Positions 9,058 through 18,169 are shown, numbered from the stretch's first letter. The stretch: 64,000 nucleotides of DNA from CAVYUC01 sp963783085 (GCA_963783085.1 CAWAMJ010000020.1:806001-870000); one strand, 5' to 3'. Made by a program: numbers and translations. The notes: generated by a model not told the origin, from the sequence alone.

Positions 9058-9236
9058 TTCAGTGTATTTTTATTAGTGGCATAAATATAAACATATTTAG
9101 GGGCTGAAAAGCAGAATTCAGTTTTAAAAATATCGTGAAAAGGCGGCGACGTTTGACTTACATCTTTAAAAATTGTAAACAAAACCCAAAAAAAGGTTAA
9201 TTCAGGTTCAAAGCAAAAAAGTGCGCTGAAAAATTG

Positions 9237-9244
9237 TAAATTTG
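9237..9244 (+). promoter_or_regulatory. -7 promoter element of the regulator-lptE-secG operon
   Basis: TAAATTTG at 9237-9244 matches the Bacteroidota -7 consensus TAnnTTTG, although no good -33 TTTG lies 19-21 nt before it. Transcription would begin near 9250, which places the GTG at 9244 inside the promoter and supports the ATG at 9268 as the start of the regulator. Confidence 0.45.
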
Positions 9245-9267
9245 TGCTCTCATTGAAGGAACACAAT

Positions 9268-10494
9268 ATGGATATTCAGGGAATAAAACAAAGGTTCGAA
9301 ATTATTGGGAACTCCCCGGGATTGAACAGGGCCATCGAAGTCGCTGTTCAGGTGGCGCCAACCGATCTTTCTGTTTTAATCACCGGCGAGAGTGGAACCG
9401 GGAAAGAGATATTTCCGCAAATTATCCATCAGTTTTCGAGCCGGAAACACGGAAAATATATCGCCGTAAACTGTGGTGCAATTCCTGAAGGTACCATTGA
9501 TTCTGAACTTTTCGGGCATGAAAAAGGTGCTTTTACCGGCGCCCTTTCCGACCGCAAAGGATATTTTCAGGAAGCCGACGGAGGAACTATTTTTTTGGAC
9601 GAAATAGGAGAGCTGCCGCTTTCAACGCAGGTTCGGTTACTGCGCGTGCTCGAAACCGGAGAATTTATAAAAGTTGGCTCATCGCAGGTAATTAAAACCA
9701 ATGTACGCGTTATTACCGCAACAAATGTAGATATTCCGACAGCAATAGAAGACGGGAAGTTCAGAGAGGATTTATATTACCGTTTAAATACGGTGCCGAT
9801 TGCCATTTTACCGTTGCGCCAGCGTCCGGACGATATTTACTTGTTGTTCCGGAAATTTGCGCGCGATTTTGCTGAAAAATACCGAATGCCGCCATTGCGG
9901 ATCGAAGAAGACGCCAAAATTTTACTAATGAATTACCGGTGGCCCGGAAATGTTCGCCAGTTAAAAAACATTACCGAACAGATTTCTGTAATTGAACAGG
10001 AAAGGGATATTTCAGCTGAAGTGCTGCGAAATTACCTGCCGGTAGATTCTTCTAAACTCCCGGCGCTGCTGTCGCGGAGCGAAGAAAAATCATTTGCCAA
10101 CGAACGCGAAATTTTGTACAAGGTGCTGTTTGATATGAAACGCGACATGAACGATCTGAAAAAACTGGTGCTCGATATCATGGAAACCCGTGAGAAGCCT
10201 ATTTCACGCGATCAGGCGCAAATTATCCGCAATCTTTATGACGATGACGAAAGAAATGTCGTTTCGCACGATCAAATGGCGAAATCAATTCACATTCCGC
10301 CAATCGATAAAGAAAATATTCAGGATACTGAAGAGTTTGTGGAAGAGTCGCTTTCGCTGGAAGATAAAGAAATTGAATTAATTACAAAAGCGCTTGAAAA
10401 ACATAAAGGCAAGCGCAAATATGCCGCCCAGGAATTGGGTATCTCAGAACGGACGCTGTACCGGAAAATAAAGGAGTACGATATTAAGGGATGA
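9268..10494 (+). CDS. Sigma-54-dependent transcriptional activator without a sensor domain
   Basis: A 408-residue enhancer-binding protein. After about 15 residues it enters directly into the AAA+ sigma-54 interaction domain: Walker A GESGTGKE (40-47), GAFTGA loop (87-92) that contacts sigma-54, Walker B GGTIFLDEIGE (105-115). A Fis-type helix-turn-helix ends the protein (KRKYAAQELGISERTLYRKI). There is no receiver, GAF or PAS domain, so control must come from expression level, a partner protein or the 100-residue acidic linker (about 265-365). An in-frame GTG at 9244 would add 8 residues but lies in the promoter. It heads an operon with lptE (7-base gap), a TPR gene and secG. This regulator type next to lptE recurs in Bacteroidota; its targets are unknown to me. 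Confidence 0.92.
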   Translation: MDIQGIKQRFEIIGNSPGLNRAIEVAVQVAPTDLSVLITGESGTGKEIFPQIIHQFSSRKHGKYIAVNCGAIPEGTIDSELFGHEKGAFTGALSDRKGYFQEADGGTIFLDEIGELPLSTQVRLLRVLETGEFIKVGSSQVIKTNVRVITATNVDIPTAIEDGKFREDLYYRLNTVPIAILPLRQRPDDIYLLFRKFARDFAEKYRMPPLRIEEDAKILLMNYRWPGNVRQLKNITEQISVIEQERDISAEVLRNYLPVDSSKLPALLSRSEEKSFANEREILYKVLFDMKRDMNDLKKLVLDIMETREKPISRDQAQIIRNLYDDDERNVVSHDQMAKSIHIPPIDKENIQDTEEFVEESLSLEDKEIELITKALEKHKGKRKYAAQELGISERTLYRKIKEYDIKG

Positions 10495-10501
10495 TTTTAG
10501 A

Positions 10502-11014
10502 ATGAGAAAATTATTGATATTTGCATTTGTAGTTTTTGCTGCCGGATTTATCACATCTTCATGCAAAATTTCCTATTCATTTACCGGCGCCAGTATTGCG
10601 CCCGATGTTAAAACCTATTCGGTTTATTATTTCCCTAACCGGGCGCAATTGGTGAATCCGACATTGAGTCAGGAATTTACCGAATCGCTGCGGGAAAAAA
10701 TTCAGCGCCAGACGTCGCTGGACGAGTTGCAGGAAAACGGAGATTTGGAGTTTGAAGGACAAATTACCGGTTACGATGTGCGACCGATGACCATTCAAAA
10801 AGGCGATCTGGCCGCACAAAACCGGCTCACAATTACTGTAAAATTAAAATATACCAATAATAAGGATCCGGAACAAAATCTTGAAAAAACATTTTCGGCT
10901 TTCGAAGAATTTAGCAGTTCGCAATCGCTGGCCGATGTGGAAGAAGGACTGGTTCCCGAAATCCTCAAAAAAATAAACGAGGATATTTTTAATGCAACAA
11001 TTGCGAACTGGTAA
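10502..11014 (+). CDS. lptE: LPS-assembly lipoprotein, LptE family
   Basis: A 170-residue lipoprotein: signal peptide with lipobox ITSSC (Cys20 or 21), then CKISYSFTGASI, the start typical of Bacteroidota LptE. The LptE family plugs the LptD barrel and helps deliver lipopolysaccharide to the outer leaflet. The conserved features seen are SIAPDVKTYSVYYFPNRA, a central TSLDE...GDLEFEGQITGY strand pair and a C-terminal amphipathic helix after EEFSSSQSLAD. It is located between the sigma-54 activator and a TPR gene with only 6-7 base gaps, consistent with cotranscription. Confidence 0.85.
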   Translation: MRKLLIFAFVVFAAGFITSSCKISYSFTGASIAPDVKTYSVYYFPNRAQLVNPTLSQEFTESLREKIQRQTSLDELQENGDLEFEGQITGYDVRPMTIQKGDLAAQNRLTITVKLKYTNNKDPEQNLEKTFSAFEEFSSSQSLADVEEGLVPEILKKINEDIFNATIANW

Positions 11015-11020
11015 AGACCG

Positions 11021-11626
11021 ATGGATAAAGATTTTTTTTACAACCTGCTGGCAGAGCCAGGAGAACTGGGAGATGATACATTGCCTGGGTTGAAGGAGTT
11101 AACTGAAAAATACCCGTTTTTCCAGGCAGCCTGGTTATTATATCTGAAGAACCTTAAAATTACCAATCATCCGCAATTCGGTGAAACATTGAAAAAAGTA
11201 GCGGTGATGGTGCCCGACAGAAAACAAATGTACCGGTATCTGAATGATAGCGACAGCCGGACATTTTTTCATCCTTATCTGGAACAAAGTTTAGCAAAAG
11301 AACCTCTGTACCGGCTGGAAGATGATGAAAATAAAGAATCCGGAAACAGTTTGATTGATAAGTTCCTGCAAGCGAAACCTGCTCCCCTCAGAATGGACAA
11401 TCATACGGATGAAACTAACAGTTCCGGGGCAGCAAATGAAATCCTGGAAAGGTCGAATGCCGAAGATGACGAACTAATCACAGAGACACTGGCAATGATA
11501 TATTTCGAGCAAAAAAAATACGAAAAAGCACTTGATGCATTTCAAAAATTAAGTTTGAAATATCCGGAAAAAAGTATTTACTTTGCAACCCGAATTGAGG
11601 AAATTGAAAATTTAAAGAATTTATAA
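11021..11626 (+). CDS. Tetratricopeptide-containing protein of the lptE-secG block
   Basis: A 201-residue protein without signal peptide or membrane segment. The N-terminal half carries LTEKYPFFQAAWLLYLKNLK, a motif of a conserved Bacteroidota family usually found between lptE and secG. The C-terminus has one clear TPR unit (LAMIYFEQKKYEKALDAF, then YPEKSIYFATRI). The middle (about 85-145) is acidic and low in complexity. Function is not known; its position suggests a link with envelope protein or lipid export. It starts 6 bases after lptE and ends 10 bases before secG. Confidence 0.75.
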   Translation: MDKDFFYNLLAEPGELGDDTLPGLKELTEKYPFFQAAWLLYLKNLKITNHPQFGETLKKVAVMVPDRKQMYRYLNDSDSRTFFHPYLEQSLAKEPLYRLEDDENKESGNSLIDKFLQAKPAPLRMDNHTDETNSSGAANEILERSNAEDDELITETLAMIYFEQKKYEKALDAFQKLSLKYPEKSIYFATRIEEIENLKNL

Positions 11627-11636
11627 CAGCAAGAAA

Positions 11637-12014
11637 ATGTACACGTTAATAACAGTTTTAATATTTATCGTTTGTATTCTGCTGATACTTATCGTGTTGG
11701 TTCAGAATTCAAAAGGCGGCGGTTTGGCCAGTAACTTTCAATCGACCGGCCAAATGATGGGAGTTCGGAAAACTACCGATTTTCTTGAAAAAGCAACCTG
11801 GGTCTTGGCAGGCTCGCTGCTTGTTTTATCTATTTTAGGCTCTGCCTTTATTCCGCGCCAGGTAGTTGAAGAACAATCGCGCGTTCAGGATCAGATTGAA
11901 AATGCAATTGATCCCACACAAATTCCTACTTTCCCGACAACACCGCCGGAAACAGGAACAAACAACCAGCAAACTACACCACCACCGGCAACTGAAAACG
12001 GAAACGGTCAATAA
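11637..12014 (+). CDS. secG: Preprotein translocase subunit SecG
   Basis: Small membrane subunit of the SecYEG translocon, 125 residues. The first hydrophobic segment (about 3-22), the conserved cytoplasmic loop LVQNSKGGGLASNF with QMMGVR, and the second segment (about 55-75) are the SecG signature. The C-terminal 45 residues form a Pro/Thr/Gln-rich hydrophilic tail, as in many Bacteroidota SecG proteins. It is the last gene of the operon and is followed by a terminator at 12039. Confidence 0.93.
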   Translation: MYTLITVLIFIVCILLILIVLVQNSKGGGLASNFQSTGQMMGVRKTTDFLEKATWVLAGSLLVLSILGSAFIPRQVVEEQSRVQDQIENAIDPTQIPTFPTTPPETGTNNQQTTPPPATENGNGQ

Positions 12015-12038
12015 AAGATATTGTACTCTATACTGTGG

Positions 12039-12080
12039 AAAAGCCATTTATCCTGTGAAAAGGTAAATGGCTTTTTCTTT
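12039..12080 (+). terminator. Terminator after secG
   Basis: AAAAGCCATTTA and its complement TAAATGGCTTTT flank a 13-base loop and run into a T-rich tail (CTTTTTCTTTTT). This is a standard intrinsic terminator 25 bases after the secG stop. Confidence 0.75.
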
Positions 12081-12125
12081 TTCTGCACACTCAACTGCGC
12101 CTGAATACTACAAACCGATTTATCC

Positions 12126-12164
12126 TGTCACCCTGTCATAAATGGTGTCAAACATGTAATTTTG
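12126..12164 (+). promoter_or_regulatory. groESL promoter with three TGTCA repeats
   Basis: The -7 element TAATTTTG lies at 12157-12164. The place of the -33 box is occupied by direct repeats of TGTCA at 12126, 12134 and 12146. I see no CIRCE inverted repeat, so the repeats are the best candidate for the heat-shock control site of the chaperonin operon. The regulatory role is inference. Confidence 0.5.
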
Positions 12165-12337
12165 TTGATTATCAATAGTTTATGTGGGAATAGCCTGGTT
12201 GTTGCTTTTTCGATAAATGCAATTTTGTCCATTTTTTCGCACAGCGGAATGTATTTGACCGCATGGCACAGATTGTGCTATTTACGGTTGTCGATTTTTG
12301 AAAATTTTAAAATGTTTAATGTATAAACTAAACAACT

Positions 12338-12616
12338 ATGGCAGATTTAAAAGGTAAAATTCTGGCTGGCAAAATTCTGGTTCAACCACAAGCCGCCGAA
12401 GAAAAAACATCAAGCGGAATTATTATTCCCGATTCAGCAAAAGAAAAACCACAAGTAGGAAAAGTAGTTTTAGTTGGCGCTGCCAAAAAAGACGAACCTA
12501 TGGAAATTAATGTTGGCGATGTTGTTTTCTACGGAAAATATTCCGGTACAGAGTTGAACATTGATGGTGAAGATTACTTGTTAATGTCTCAAACTGACGT
12601 ATTGTACATCGCTTAA
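12338..12616 (+). CDS. groES: Co-chaperonin GroES
   Basis: The 10-kDa lid of the GroEL folding chamber, 92 residues. It shows the family's ordered features: GKILVQPQAAEEKTSSGIIIP (mobile loop and roof region), GKVVLVG, GDVVFYGKYSGTE and a final DVLYI. Cytoplasmic; forms heptamers. The gene precedes groEL by 24 bases. Transcription is predicted from the TGTCA-containing promoter upstream. Confidence 0.98.
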   Translation: MADLKGKILAGKILVQPQAAEEKTSSGIIIPDSAKEKPQVGKVVLVGAAKKDEPMEINVGDVVFYGKYSGTELNIDGEDYLLMSQTDVLYIA

Positions 12617-12640
12617 TCAAAATTAAAAAAAGTAAATAGT

Positions 12641-14281
12641 ATGGCAAAAGAAATTAAATTCGACATCGAAGCCCGCGACATGTTGAAAAGCGGCGTTGAT
12701 AAACTGGCAAACGCCGTAAAAGTAACACTGGGGCCAAAAGGACGTAACGTTGTTCTTGAGAAAAAATTTGGTGCACCGCTGATCACAAAAGACGGTGTAA
12801 CAGTAGCAAAAGAAATTGACCTCGCCGATGCATTTGAAAATCTCGGCGCGCAAATGGTAAAGGAAGTAGCATCCAAAACCGGCGATGACGCAGGAGACGG
12901 AACTACAACTGCAACTGTTCTGGCGCAGTCTATCATCAATGTAGGTTTGAAAAACGTTGCTGCCGGCGCAAATCCCATGGATTTAAAACGTGGTATCGAT
13001 AAAGCAGTTGCCAAAGTAGTTGAAAATATTGCCGCACAGGCAAAAACTATCGGCGACGATTACGCAAAAATAGAATCGGTAGCTAAAGTTTCTGCAAATA
13101 ACGATGATACGATTGGGAAACTAATTGCAGAAGCAATGCAGAAAGTTCACAAGGAAGGTGTTATCACCATCGAAGAATCAAAAGGTACTGATACGTATGT
13201 TGATGTAGTGGAAGGTATGCAATTCGATCGTGGTTATATTTCTCCTTACTTTGTAACCGACGCTGAAAAAATGGCTGCCGAGCTTGAAAATCCGTACATC
13301 CTTATCCACGATAAGAAAATCAGCACCATGAAAGACCTCCTTCCCATATTGGAAGCAACAGCTCAGGCAGGTCGTCCGCTGATGATTATTTCTGAAGATG
13401 TAGACGGCGAAGCACTGGCTACTTTGGTTGTAAACCGTTTGCGCGGCTCACTGAAAGTATGCGCCGTAAAAGCTCCCGGATTTGGCGATCGCCGGAAAGA
13501 AATGCTGGAAGATATTGCAGTATTGACCGGTGGTTCGGTAATTACCGAAGAAAAAGGGATGAAGCTGGAACAGGCTACTCTTGATATGCTTGGCGAAGCT
13601 GAAAAAGTGACAGTCGATAAAGAAAATACGACAATTGTTAACGGAGCTGGCGCACAGGATAATATTAAAGCACGTGTAAACCAGATTAAAAAACAAATTG
13701 AAACCACAACTTCTGATTACGACAAGGAAAAACTGCAGGAACGTTTGGCTAAGCTGGCCGGCGGTGTTGCAGTAATTTATGTTGGTGCTGCTTCGGAAGT
13801 TGAAATGAAAGAAAAGAAAGACCGTGTTGACGATGCATTAAGTGCAACACGCGCTGCTGTGGAAGAAGGCATTGTTCCCGGTGGTGGAGTTACATACATA
13901 CGCGCTGTTGCCGCACTGGATGAAATCGAAGGTGAAAACGACGACGAACAAACTGGTGTCGAAATCATCAAGCGTGCTATTGAAGAGCCACTTCGCCAGA
14001 TTGTTGAAAATGCAGGCAAAGAAGGTGCTGTTGTCGTTCAGAAAATTAAAGAAGGAAAAGAAGATTACGGATACAACGCTCGTACAGATAAATATGAAAA
14101 TTTATATGAAACCGGTGTTATTGATCCGGCTAAAGTAGCTCGCATTGCCCTTGAAAATGCCGCTTCAATTGCAGGTATGTTCCTGACAACTGAAGCTGTG
14201 GTCGTAGAAGAAAAAGAAGAACATCCACCTGTTCATGGCGGCGGTGCACCCGGAATGGGAGGTATGGGCGGAATGATGTAA
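12641..14281 (+). CDS. groL: Chaperonin GroEL
   Basis: The 60-kDa chaperonin, 546 residues, full length. Landmarks are KVTLGPKGRNVVLEK (ATP P-loop region), DGTTTATVLAQ with the hydrolytic Asp, KAPGFGDRRKEMLED in the apical domain, VEEGIVPGGGV, and the Gly-Met tail GMGGMGGMM. It refolds cytosolic proteins with GroES in an ATP cycle. Cotranscribed with groES and closed by a terminator at 14306. Several ORFs on the opposite strand within it are coding shadows. Confidence 0.99.
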   Translation: MAKEIKFDIEARDMLKSGVDKLANAVKVTLGPKGRNVVLEKKFGAPLITKDGVTVAKEIDLADAFENLGAQMVKEVASKTGDDAGDGTTTATVLAQSIINVGLKNVAAGANPMDLKRGIDKAVAKVVENIAAQAKTIGDDYAKIESVAKVSANNDDTIGKLIAEAMQKVHKEGVITIEESKGTDTYVDVVEGMQFDRGYISPYFVTDAEKMAAELENPYILIHDKKISTMKDLLPILEATAQAGRPLMIISEDVDGEALATLVVNRLRGSLKVCAVKAPGFGDRRKEMLEDIAVLTGGSVITEEKGMKLEQATLDMLGEAEKVTVDKENTTIVNGAGAQDNIKARVNQIKKQIETTTSDYDKEKLQERLAKLAGGVAVIYVGAASEVEMKEKKDRVDDALSATRAAVEEGIVPGGGVTYIRAVAALDEIEGENDDEQTGVEIIKRAIEEPLRQIVENAGKEGAVVVQKIKEGKEDYGYNARTDKYENLYETGVIDPAKVARIALENAASIAGMFLTTEAVVVEEKEEHPPVHGGGAPGMGGMGGMM

Positions 14282-14305
14282 AAAATTATCTGCGCTTTAA
14301 ATATA

Positions 14306-14339
14306 AAAAGCTCTTCCGGCAAAAGGAAGGGCTTTTTTT
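14306..14339 (+). terminator. Terminator after groEL
   Basis: AAAGCTCTTCC pairs with GGAAGGGCTTT around a short loop (one wobble) and is followed by seven Ts. It starts about 25 bases after the groEL stop. Confidence 0.8.
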
Positions 14340-14446
14340 GCATTTTAAAAACTGACGATTATCAGATTCTGCTTTTTAACATCTTTCTGTTAATTCCACG
14401 TGCTTGTAAATCAGTGAAATAAAATTTTATATATTGTTTAGTTTAT

Positions 14447-14479
14447 TTTGTTTTTTAAAATGGAAGTTGTCTAAATTTG
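14447..14479 (+). promoter_or_regulatory. gdhA promoter
   Basis: TTTG at 14447-14450 and TAAATTTG at 14472-14479, separated by 21 nt, fit the Bacteroidota sigma factor consensus exactly. Transcription should begin near 14486, giving a leader of about 100 nt. Confidence 0.65.
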
Positions 14480-14586
14480 GCAGGTTGTATGTAAAACAGA
14501 GAGAACATGAGATTGCTGTGAGACCAAAAATCCAATAGGTTATGGCAATTCCGTTAAATACCTTTGAAAACTTTTAATTGAATGAG

Positions 14587-15921
14587 ATGAAAACAGGCAT
14601 CAGTGAATTTATTTCGAACCTTGAAACTAAAACCCCGGGAGAACGCGAATTTCATCAGGCTGTGGAAGAGGTCATTGAATCGGTTTGGGATTTTTATCAA
14701 AAAAATCCAAAATATCAAAGCGCCAATATTTTGGGAAGGATGGTTGAACCTGAACGGGTAATCATGTTTCGGGTTCCGTGGGTCGACGATAAAGGAAATG
14801 TTCAGGTGAATCGCGGTTACAGGGTTGAATTTAACTCTGCACTGGGTCCGTACAAAGGAGGATTACGATTTCATGCAAGCGTTAATTTAAGTATCCTGAA
14901 GTTTCTCGGATTTGAACAGACATTTAAAAATAGTCTTACAACTTTGCCGATGGGAGGAGGAAAAGGGGGCTCTGATTTCAGCCCGAAAGGAAAAACTGAC
15001 GCTGAAATTATGCGTTTCTGTCAGTCGTTTATGACGGAGCTTTATCGTCATATAGGGCCGGATACCGATGTTCCCGCAGGAGACATTGGAGTTGGAGGGC
15101 GCGAAATAGGTTATTTATTTGGCCAGTATAAACGATTGAAAAACGAATTTACCGGCGTTCTTACCGGAAAAGGTTTGAGTTGGGGAGGAAGTTTAATCCG
15201 CCCGGAAGCTACCGGATTTGGCGCCGTATATTTTGTACAGCACATGCTTCACCGGATGGAACGGGATATCGAAGGAATGAAAGTTGCTATTTCCGGTTTT
15301 GGCAATGTTGCATGGGGTGCCATAACTAAAATCAATGAACTCGGTGGTAAGGTCGTTACTATTTCAGGACCTGACGGATATGTTTTTGACGCCCATGGAA
15401 TAGAAGGTGAAAAAGTTGATTATTTGCTGGAATTGCGAACAAGCAATAACGATGTTGTAGAACCTTATGCCGAAGAATTTGGGGCAAAATTCGTTCCGGC
15501 TAAGCGGCCGTGGGAGGTGCTGGTGGATATCGCAATTCCCTGTGCGACAGAAAATGAGCTTCATTTGGAAGATGCCATCGAACTGAAGAAAAATGGTTGT
15601 TTCCTGGTGGCGGAAGCTTCAAATATGGGATGTACAGCCGATGCTGTTGAATACCTGATTGAAAATCTGATATATGCACCCGGAAAGGCAGTCAACGCAG
15701 GAGGTGTGGCAGTTTCCGGGCTCGAAATGGCGCAAAACAGCATGAGAATTAATTGGCCGCGTCAGGAAGTGGATTTCCGGCTGAAAGAAATAATGAGAAA
15801 CATTCACGATACCTGTGTTAATTTTGGATTAAACGGTAATAAAATAGATTATGTGAAGGGAGCTAATATTGGCGGGTTCGTAAAAGTTGCCGACGCCATG
15901 CTTGCCCAGGGAATCGTTTGA
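14587..15921 (+). CDS. gdhA: NADP-specific glutamate dehydrogenase
   Basis: Reductive amination of 2-oxoglutarate to glutamate; hexameric class I enzyme. The 444 residues align throughout with the E. coli-type enzyme: VEPERVIMFRV, GPYKGGLRFH, LPMGGGKGGSDF with the active-site Lys residues, PAGDIGVGGREIGY, the Rossmann motif SGFGNVAWGA, NAGGVAVSGLEMAQN and KVADAMLAQG at the end. I chose ATG at 14587; a TTG three codons earlier (14578) is in frame but is a less likely start. It is a single gene with its own promoter. Confidence 0.97.
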   Translation: MKTGISEFISNLETKTPGEREFHQAVEEVIESVWDFYQKNPKYQSANILGRMVEPERVIMFRVPWVDDKGNVQVNRGYRVEFNSALGPYKGGLRFHASVNLSILKFLGFEQTFKNSLTTLPMGGGKGGSDFSPKGKTDAEIMRFCQSFMTELYRHIGPDTDVPAGDIGVGGREIGYLFGQYKRLKNEFTGVLTGKGLSWGGSLIRPEATGFGAVYFVQHMLHRMERDIEGMKVAISGFGNVAWGAITKINELGGKVVTISGPDGYVFDAHGIEGEKVDYLLELRTSNNDVVEPYAEEFGAKFVPAKRPWEVLVDIAIPCATENELHLEDAIELKKNGCFLVAEASNMGCTADAVEYLIENLIYAPGKAVNAGGVAVSGLEMAQNSMRINWPRQEVDFRLKEIMRNIHDTCVNFGLNGNKIDYVKGANIGGFVKVADAMLAQGIV

Positions 15922-16045
15922 TTTTGACATGTTCCGTATCGAATCACTTTTTGCAGCAAAGGTAAAATTTAATCTATTGGTAAAATTGATTCACGTATCA
16001 ACATGAAACACTTTTTTACATTTGCCAAAAATTGATATTTTTGAT

Positions 16046-16810
16046 ATGCTAATAGATACTCATTCCCATATATTTTCCGAAGATTTTGTGCAGGATATAG
16101 ATGAAGTAATCCAGCGCGCATACGATAATGACATCAAAAAAATATTATTGCCAAACATCGATTCAGGAACAGTAAAAAGGCTTTTGGATCTTGCCGATTC
16201 TTATCCTCATCTTTGCTTTCCTTTGATGGGGCTGCACCCGGGTTCAGTCGACAACGATTATAAAGAAGAACTTGAAGCGGTGGAGTACTGGATTGAAAAA
16301 CGTGATTTTATCGGAATTGGTGAAATAGGAATCGACTTATATTGGGACAGAACGTTCTTAAAACAACAGGAAGATGCTTTCCGGCACCAGGTAAAACTGG
16401 CAAAAGCAAAAAAGTTACCCGTAGTCATTCATGTCAGAAACTCGTTTGATGCAGTTTATACGATCATTAAAGAAGAGCAAGATGGATCGTTGAAAGGAAT
16501 TTTTCATTGTTTTAGCGGGAACAAAACTGAAGCGTTAAAAATTATGGAAGAAGGATTTCTTCTGGGAATTGGCGGAATAGTTACTTACAAAAACAGTGAT
16601 CTGGAACAGGTACTGAAAGACGTTGACATTCAAAATCTCGTACTCGAAACAGATGCCCCTTATCTGTCACCGGTACCTAAAAGAGGCAGAAGAAATGAAT
16701 CATCTTATTTGATTTATGTCGCACAAAAACTGGCTGAAATATACGATCTTCCAGTAGAACGAATTGCAGAAATAACATCAAATAATGCCCGCAGACTTTT
16801 TGAAATATAA
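16046..16810 (+). CDS. tatD: TatD-family metal-dependent deoxyribonuclease
   Basis: A 254-residue amidohydrolase-fold protein of the TatD/YcfH/YabD family, acting as a cytoplasmic 3'-5' DNase or related phosphodiesterase. Metal ligands are in place: DTHSHIF (HxH), GEIGIDLYWD (Glu), VIHVRNSF (His), FHCFSGN (His), and ETDAPYLSP (Asp). The ATG at 16046 gives the usual MLIDTHSH beginning; a TTG at 16022 would add eight atypical residues. It is followed 25 bases later by ansA, probably in one transcript. Confidence 0.93.
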   Translation: MLIDTHSHIFSEDFVQDIDEVIQRAYDNDIKKILLPNIDSGTVKRLLDLADSYPHLCFPLMGLHPGSVDNDYKEELEAVEYWIEKRDFIGIGEIGIDLYWDRTFLKQQEDAFRHQVKLAKAKKLPVVIHVRNSFDAVYTIIKEEQDGSLKGIFHCFSGNKTEALKIMEEGFLLGIGGIVTYKNSDLEQVLKDVDIQNLVLETDAPYLSPVPKRGRRNESSYLIYVAQKLAEIYDLPVERIAEITSNNARRLFEI

Positions 16811-16835
16811 TACAATGCATTTCATTTAAACACAA

Positions 16836-17879
16836 ATGCCTGCAATTAAAGATAGGAATACCTCAATTTTAATCATTTACACCGGCGGGACTATCGGAAT
16901 GGTTCAGCGGCTGCAGAATGGCACACTCGGACCAGTTCAGTTCGAGCACATTAAAGAAGATATTCCTGAACTGAACAAGTTTGATTATAACATAAAAACA
17001 GTGACATTCAATCCACCGCTTGATTCTTCCAATATGAATCCGGGGATTTGGGGAAAAATTGCGAAAACAATTGCTAAAAACTACAACCGTTTTGACGGTT
17101 TTGTGGTTCTTCACGGAACTGACACAATGGCTTATACTGCATCAGCTCTAAGCTTTATGTTCGGAAACCTCAATAAACCAGTGATTCTTACCGGTTCACA
17201 ATTACCTATCGGAACGCTGAGGACTGACGGGAAAGAAAATCTGATTACTTCAGTTGAAATTGCCGCTGCCAAAAAAAATGGTCTGCCAATGGTGCCGGAA
17301 GTATGTATTTTTTTCGATTACAAATTATACCGGGGAAACCGCACTGTAAAACGCGATGCCGATCAGTTCAGCGCTTTTGAATCGGTAAATTATCCATCAC
17401 TTGCAATTGCCGGTGTCGATATAAAGTATCGAACAGAATATATTCATTATCCTGAAGATGATGGTAAATTACAGGTAAATTACCAGTTCGATAATAACGT
17501 GGTCATTCTGAAGATGTTTCCCGGCATAAGTCAGCATGTTTTTAATTCGGTACTGAATATTCCCGGAATAAAAGGTATCGTACTCGAAACTTTCGGTTCA
17601 GGAAATGTCCCCACAACAAAATGGTTAATAAATGGTGTTAAGAGAGCAATTAAGCGGAATGTAATTGTTTTAAATGTTACTCAATGCGAAGGTGGCAAAG
17701 TTGCCATGGGGCAGTATGAAACCAGCCTGGAATTATTGAATGCAGGTGTGGTTTCGGGGAAAGATATCACAACCGAAGCAGCAATCACCAAACTGATGTT
17801 TCTATTGGGACAAAAGCTTCTGCCAAACGAAATAAAAATGCATCTCAATAACAACCTGCGTGGGGAAATAAGTAGTTAG
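16836..17879 (+). CDS. ansA: Type I L-asparaginase
   Basis: Hydrolyses L-asparagine to aspartate and ammonia. The 347 residues contain both catalytic Thr motifs of the family: YTGGTIGM near the N-terminus and VVLHGTDTMAYTAS near residue 95, followed by PVILTGSQLP. No signal peptide is present, consistent with the cytoplasmic type I enzyme. Residues after about 240 (VLETFGSGNVPT, NVTQCEGG) match the C-terminal domain. It follows tatD closely, an arrangement I have seen described for Bacteroidota (recollection, not verified). Confidence 0.93.
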   Translation: MPAIKDRNTSILIIYTGGTIGMVQRLQNGTLGPVQFEHIKEDIPELNKFDYNIKTVTFNPPLDSSNMNPGIWGKIAKTIAKNYNRFDGFVVLHGTDTMAYTASALSFMFGNLNKPVILTGSQLPIGTLRTDGKENLITSVEIAAAKKNGLPMVPEVCIFFDYKLYRGNRTVKRDADQFSAFESVNYPSLAIAGVDIKYRTEYIHYPEDDGKLQVNYQFDNNVVILKMFPGISQHVFNSVLNIPGIKGIVLETFGSGNVPTTKWLINGVKRAIKRNVIVLNVTQCEGGKVAMGQYETSLELLNAGVVSGKDITTEAAITKLMFLLGQKLLPNEIKMHLNNNLRGEISS

Positions 17880-17943
17880 CTTTATTTTTTATTCGCAATT
17901 TTTTATTATTTTGCAGGCCGTTATTTCGGGCTTGTCAGAACGA

Positions 17944-18034
<91 letters not shown>

Positions 18035-18060
18035 ATTTTTAGAGAAAGCTTATATTATAT

Positions 18061-18091
18061 TTTGAATAACGGAAGCAGAGGCATATTTTTG
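18061..18091 (+). promoter_or_regulatory. Promoter of the exbB-exbD operon
   Basis: TTTG (18061-18064), 19 nt, TATTTTTG (18084-18091): an exact fit to the Bacteroidota consensus. The start would be near 18097, about 70 bases before the exbB ATG. Confidence 0.6.
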
Positions 18092-18169
18092 TATATTGGA
18101 AATTGAAAAATTCAATAAATAAATAAAATCAAAACCAAGGAGATTATTAATTAAAAATTCAAATTAATT

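Larger units (their letters stand above)
12015..12337. other. Intergenic region between secG and groES
   Basis: It contains the secG terminator and the groES promoter with TGTCA repeats, and then a leader of about 165 bases before the groES ATG. No small ORF or CIRCE-type inverted repeat was seen. Confidence 0.6.
14282..14586. other. Intergenic region between groEL and gdhA
   Basis: It holds the groEL terminator (14306-14339) and the gdhA promoter (14447-14479). The remaining leader of about 100 bases has no obvious structure or ORF. Confidence 0.6.

Noticed and set aside
12338..14281. CIRCE/HrcA control of groESL
   Set aside because: No TTAGCACTC-N9-GAGTGCTAA-like inverted repeat was found upstream of groES.
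15957..15964. CAAAGGTA (TACCTTTG on the minus strand) between gdhA and tatD
   Set aside because: Points into the end of gdhA with no gene to serve and no -33 box at the right distance; probably chance.
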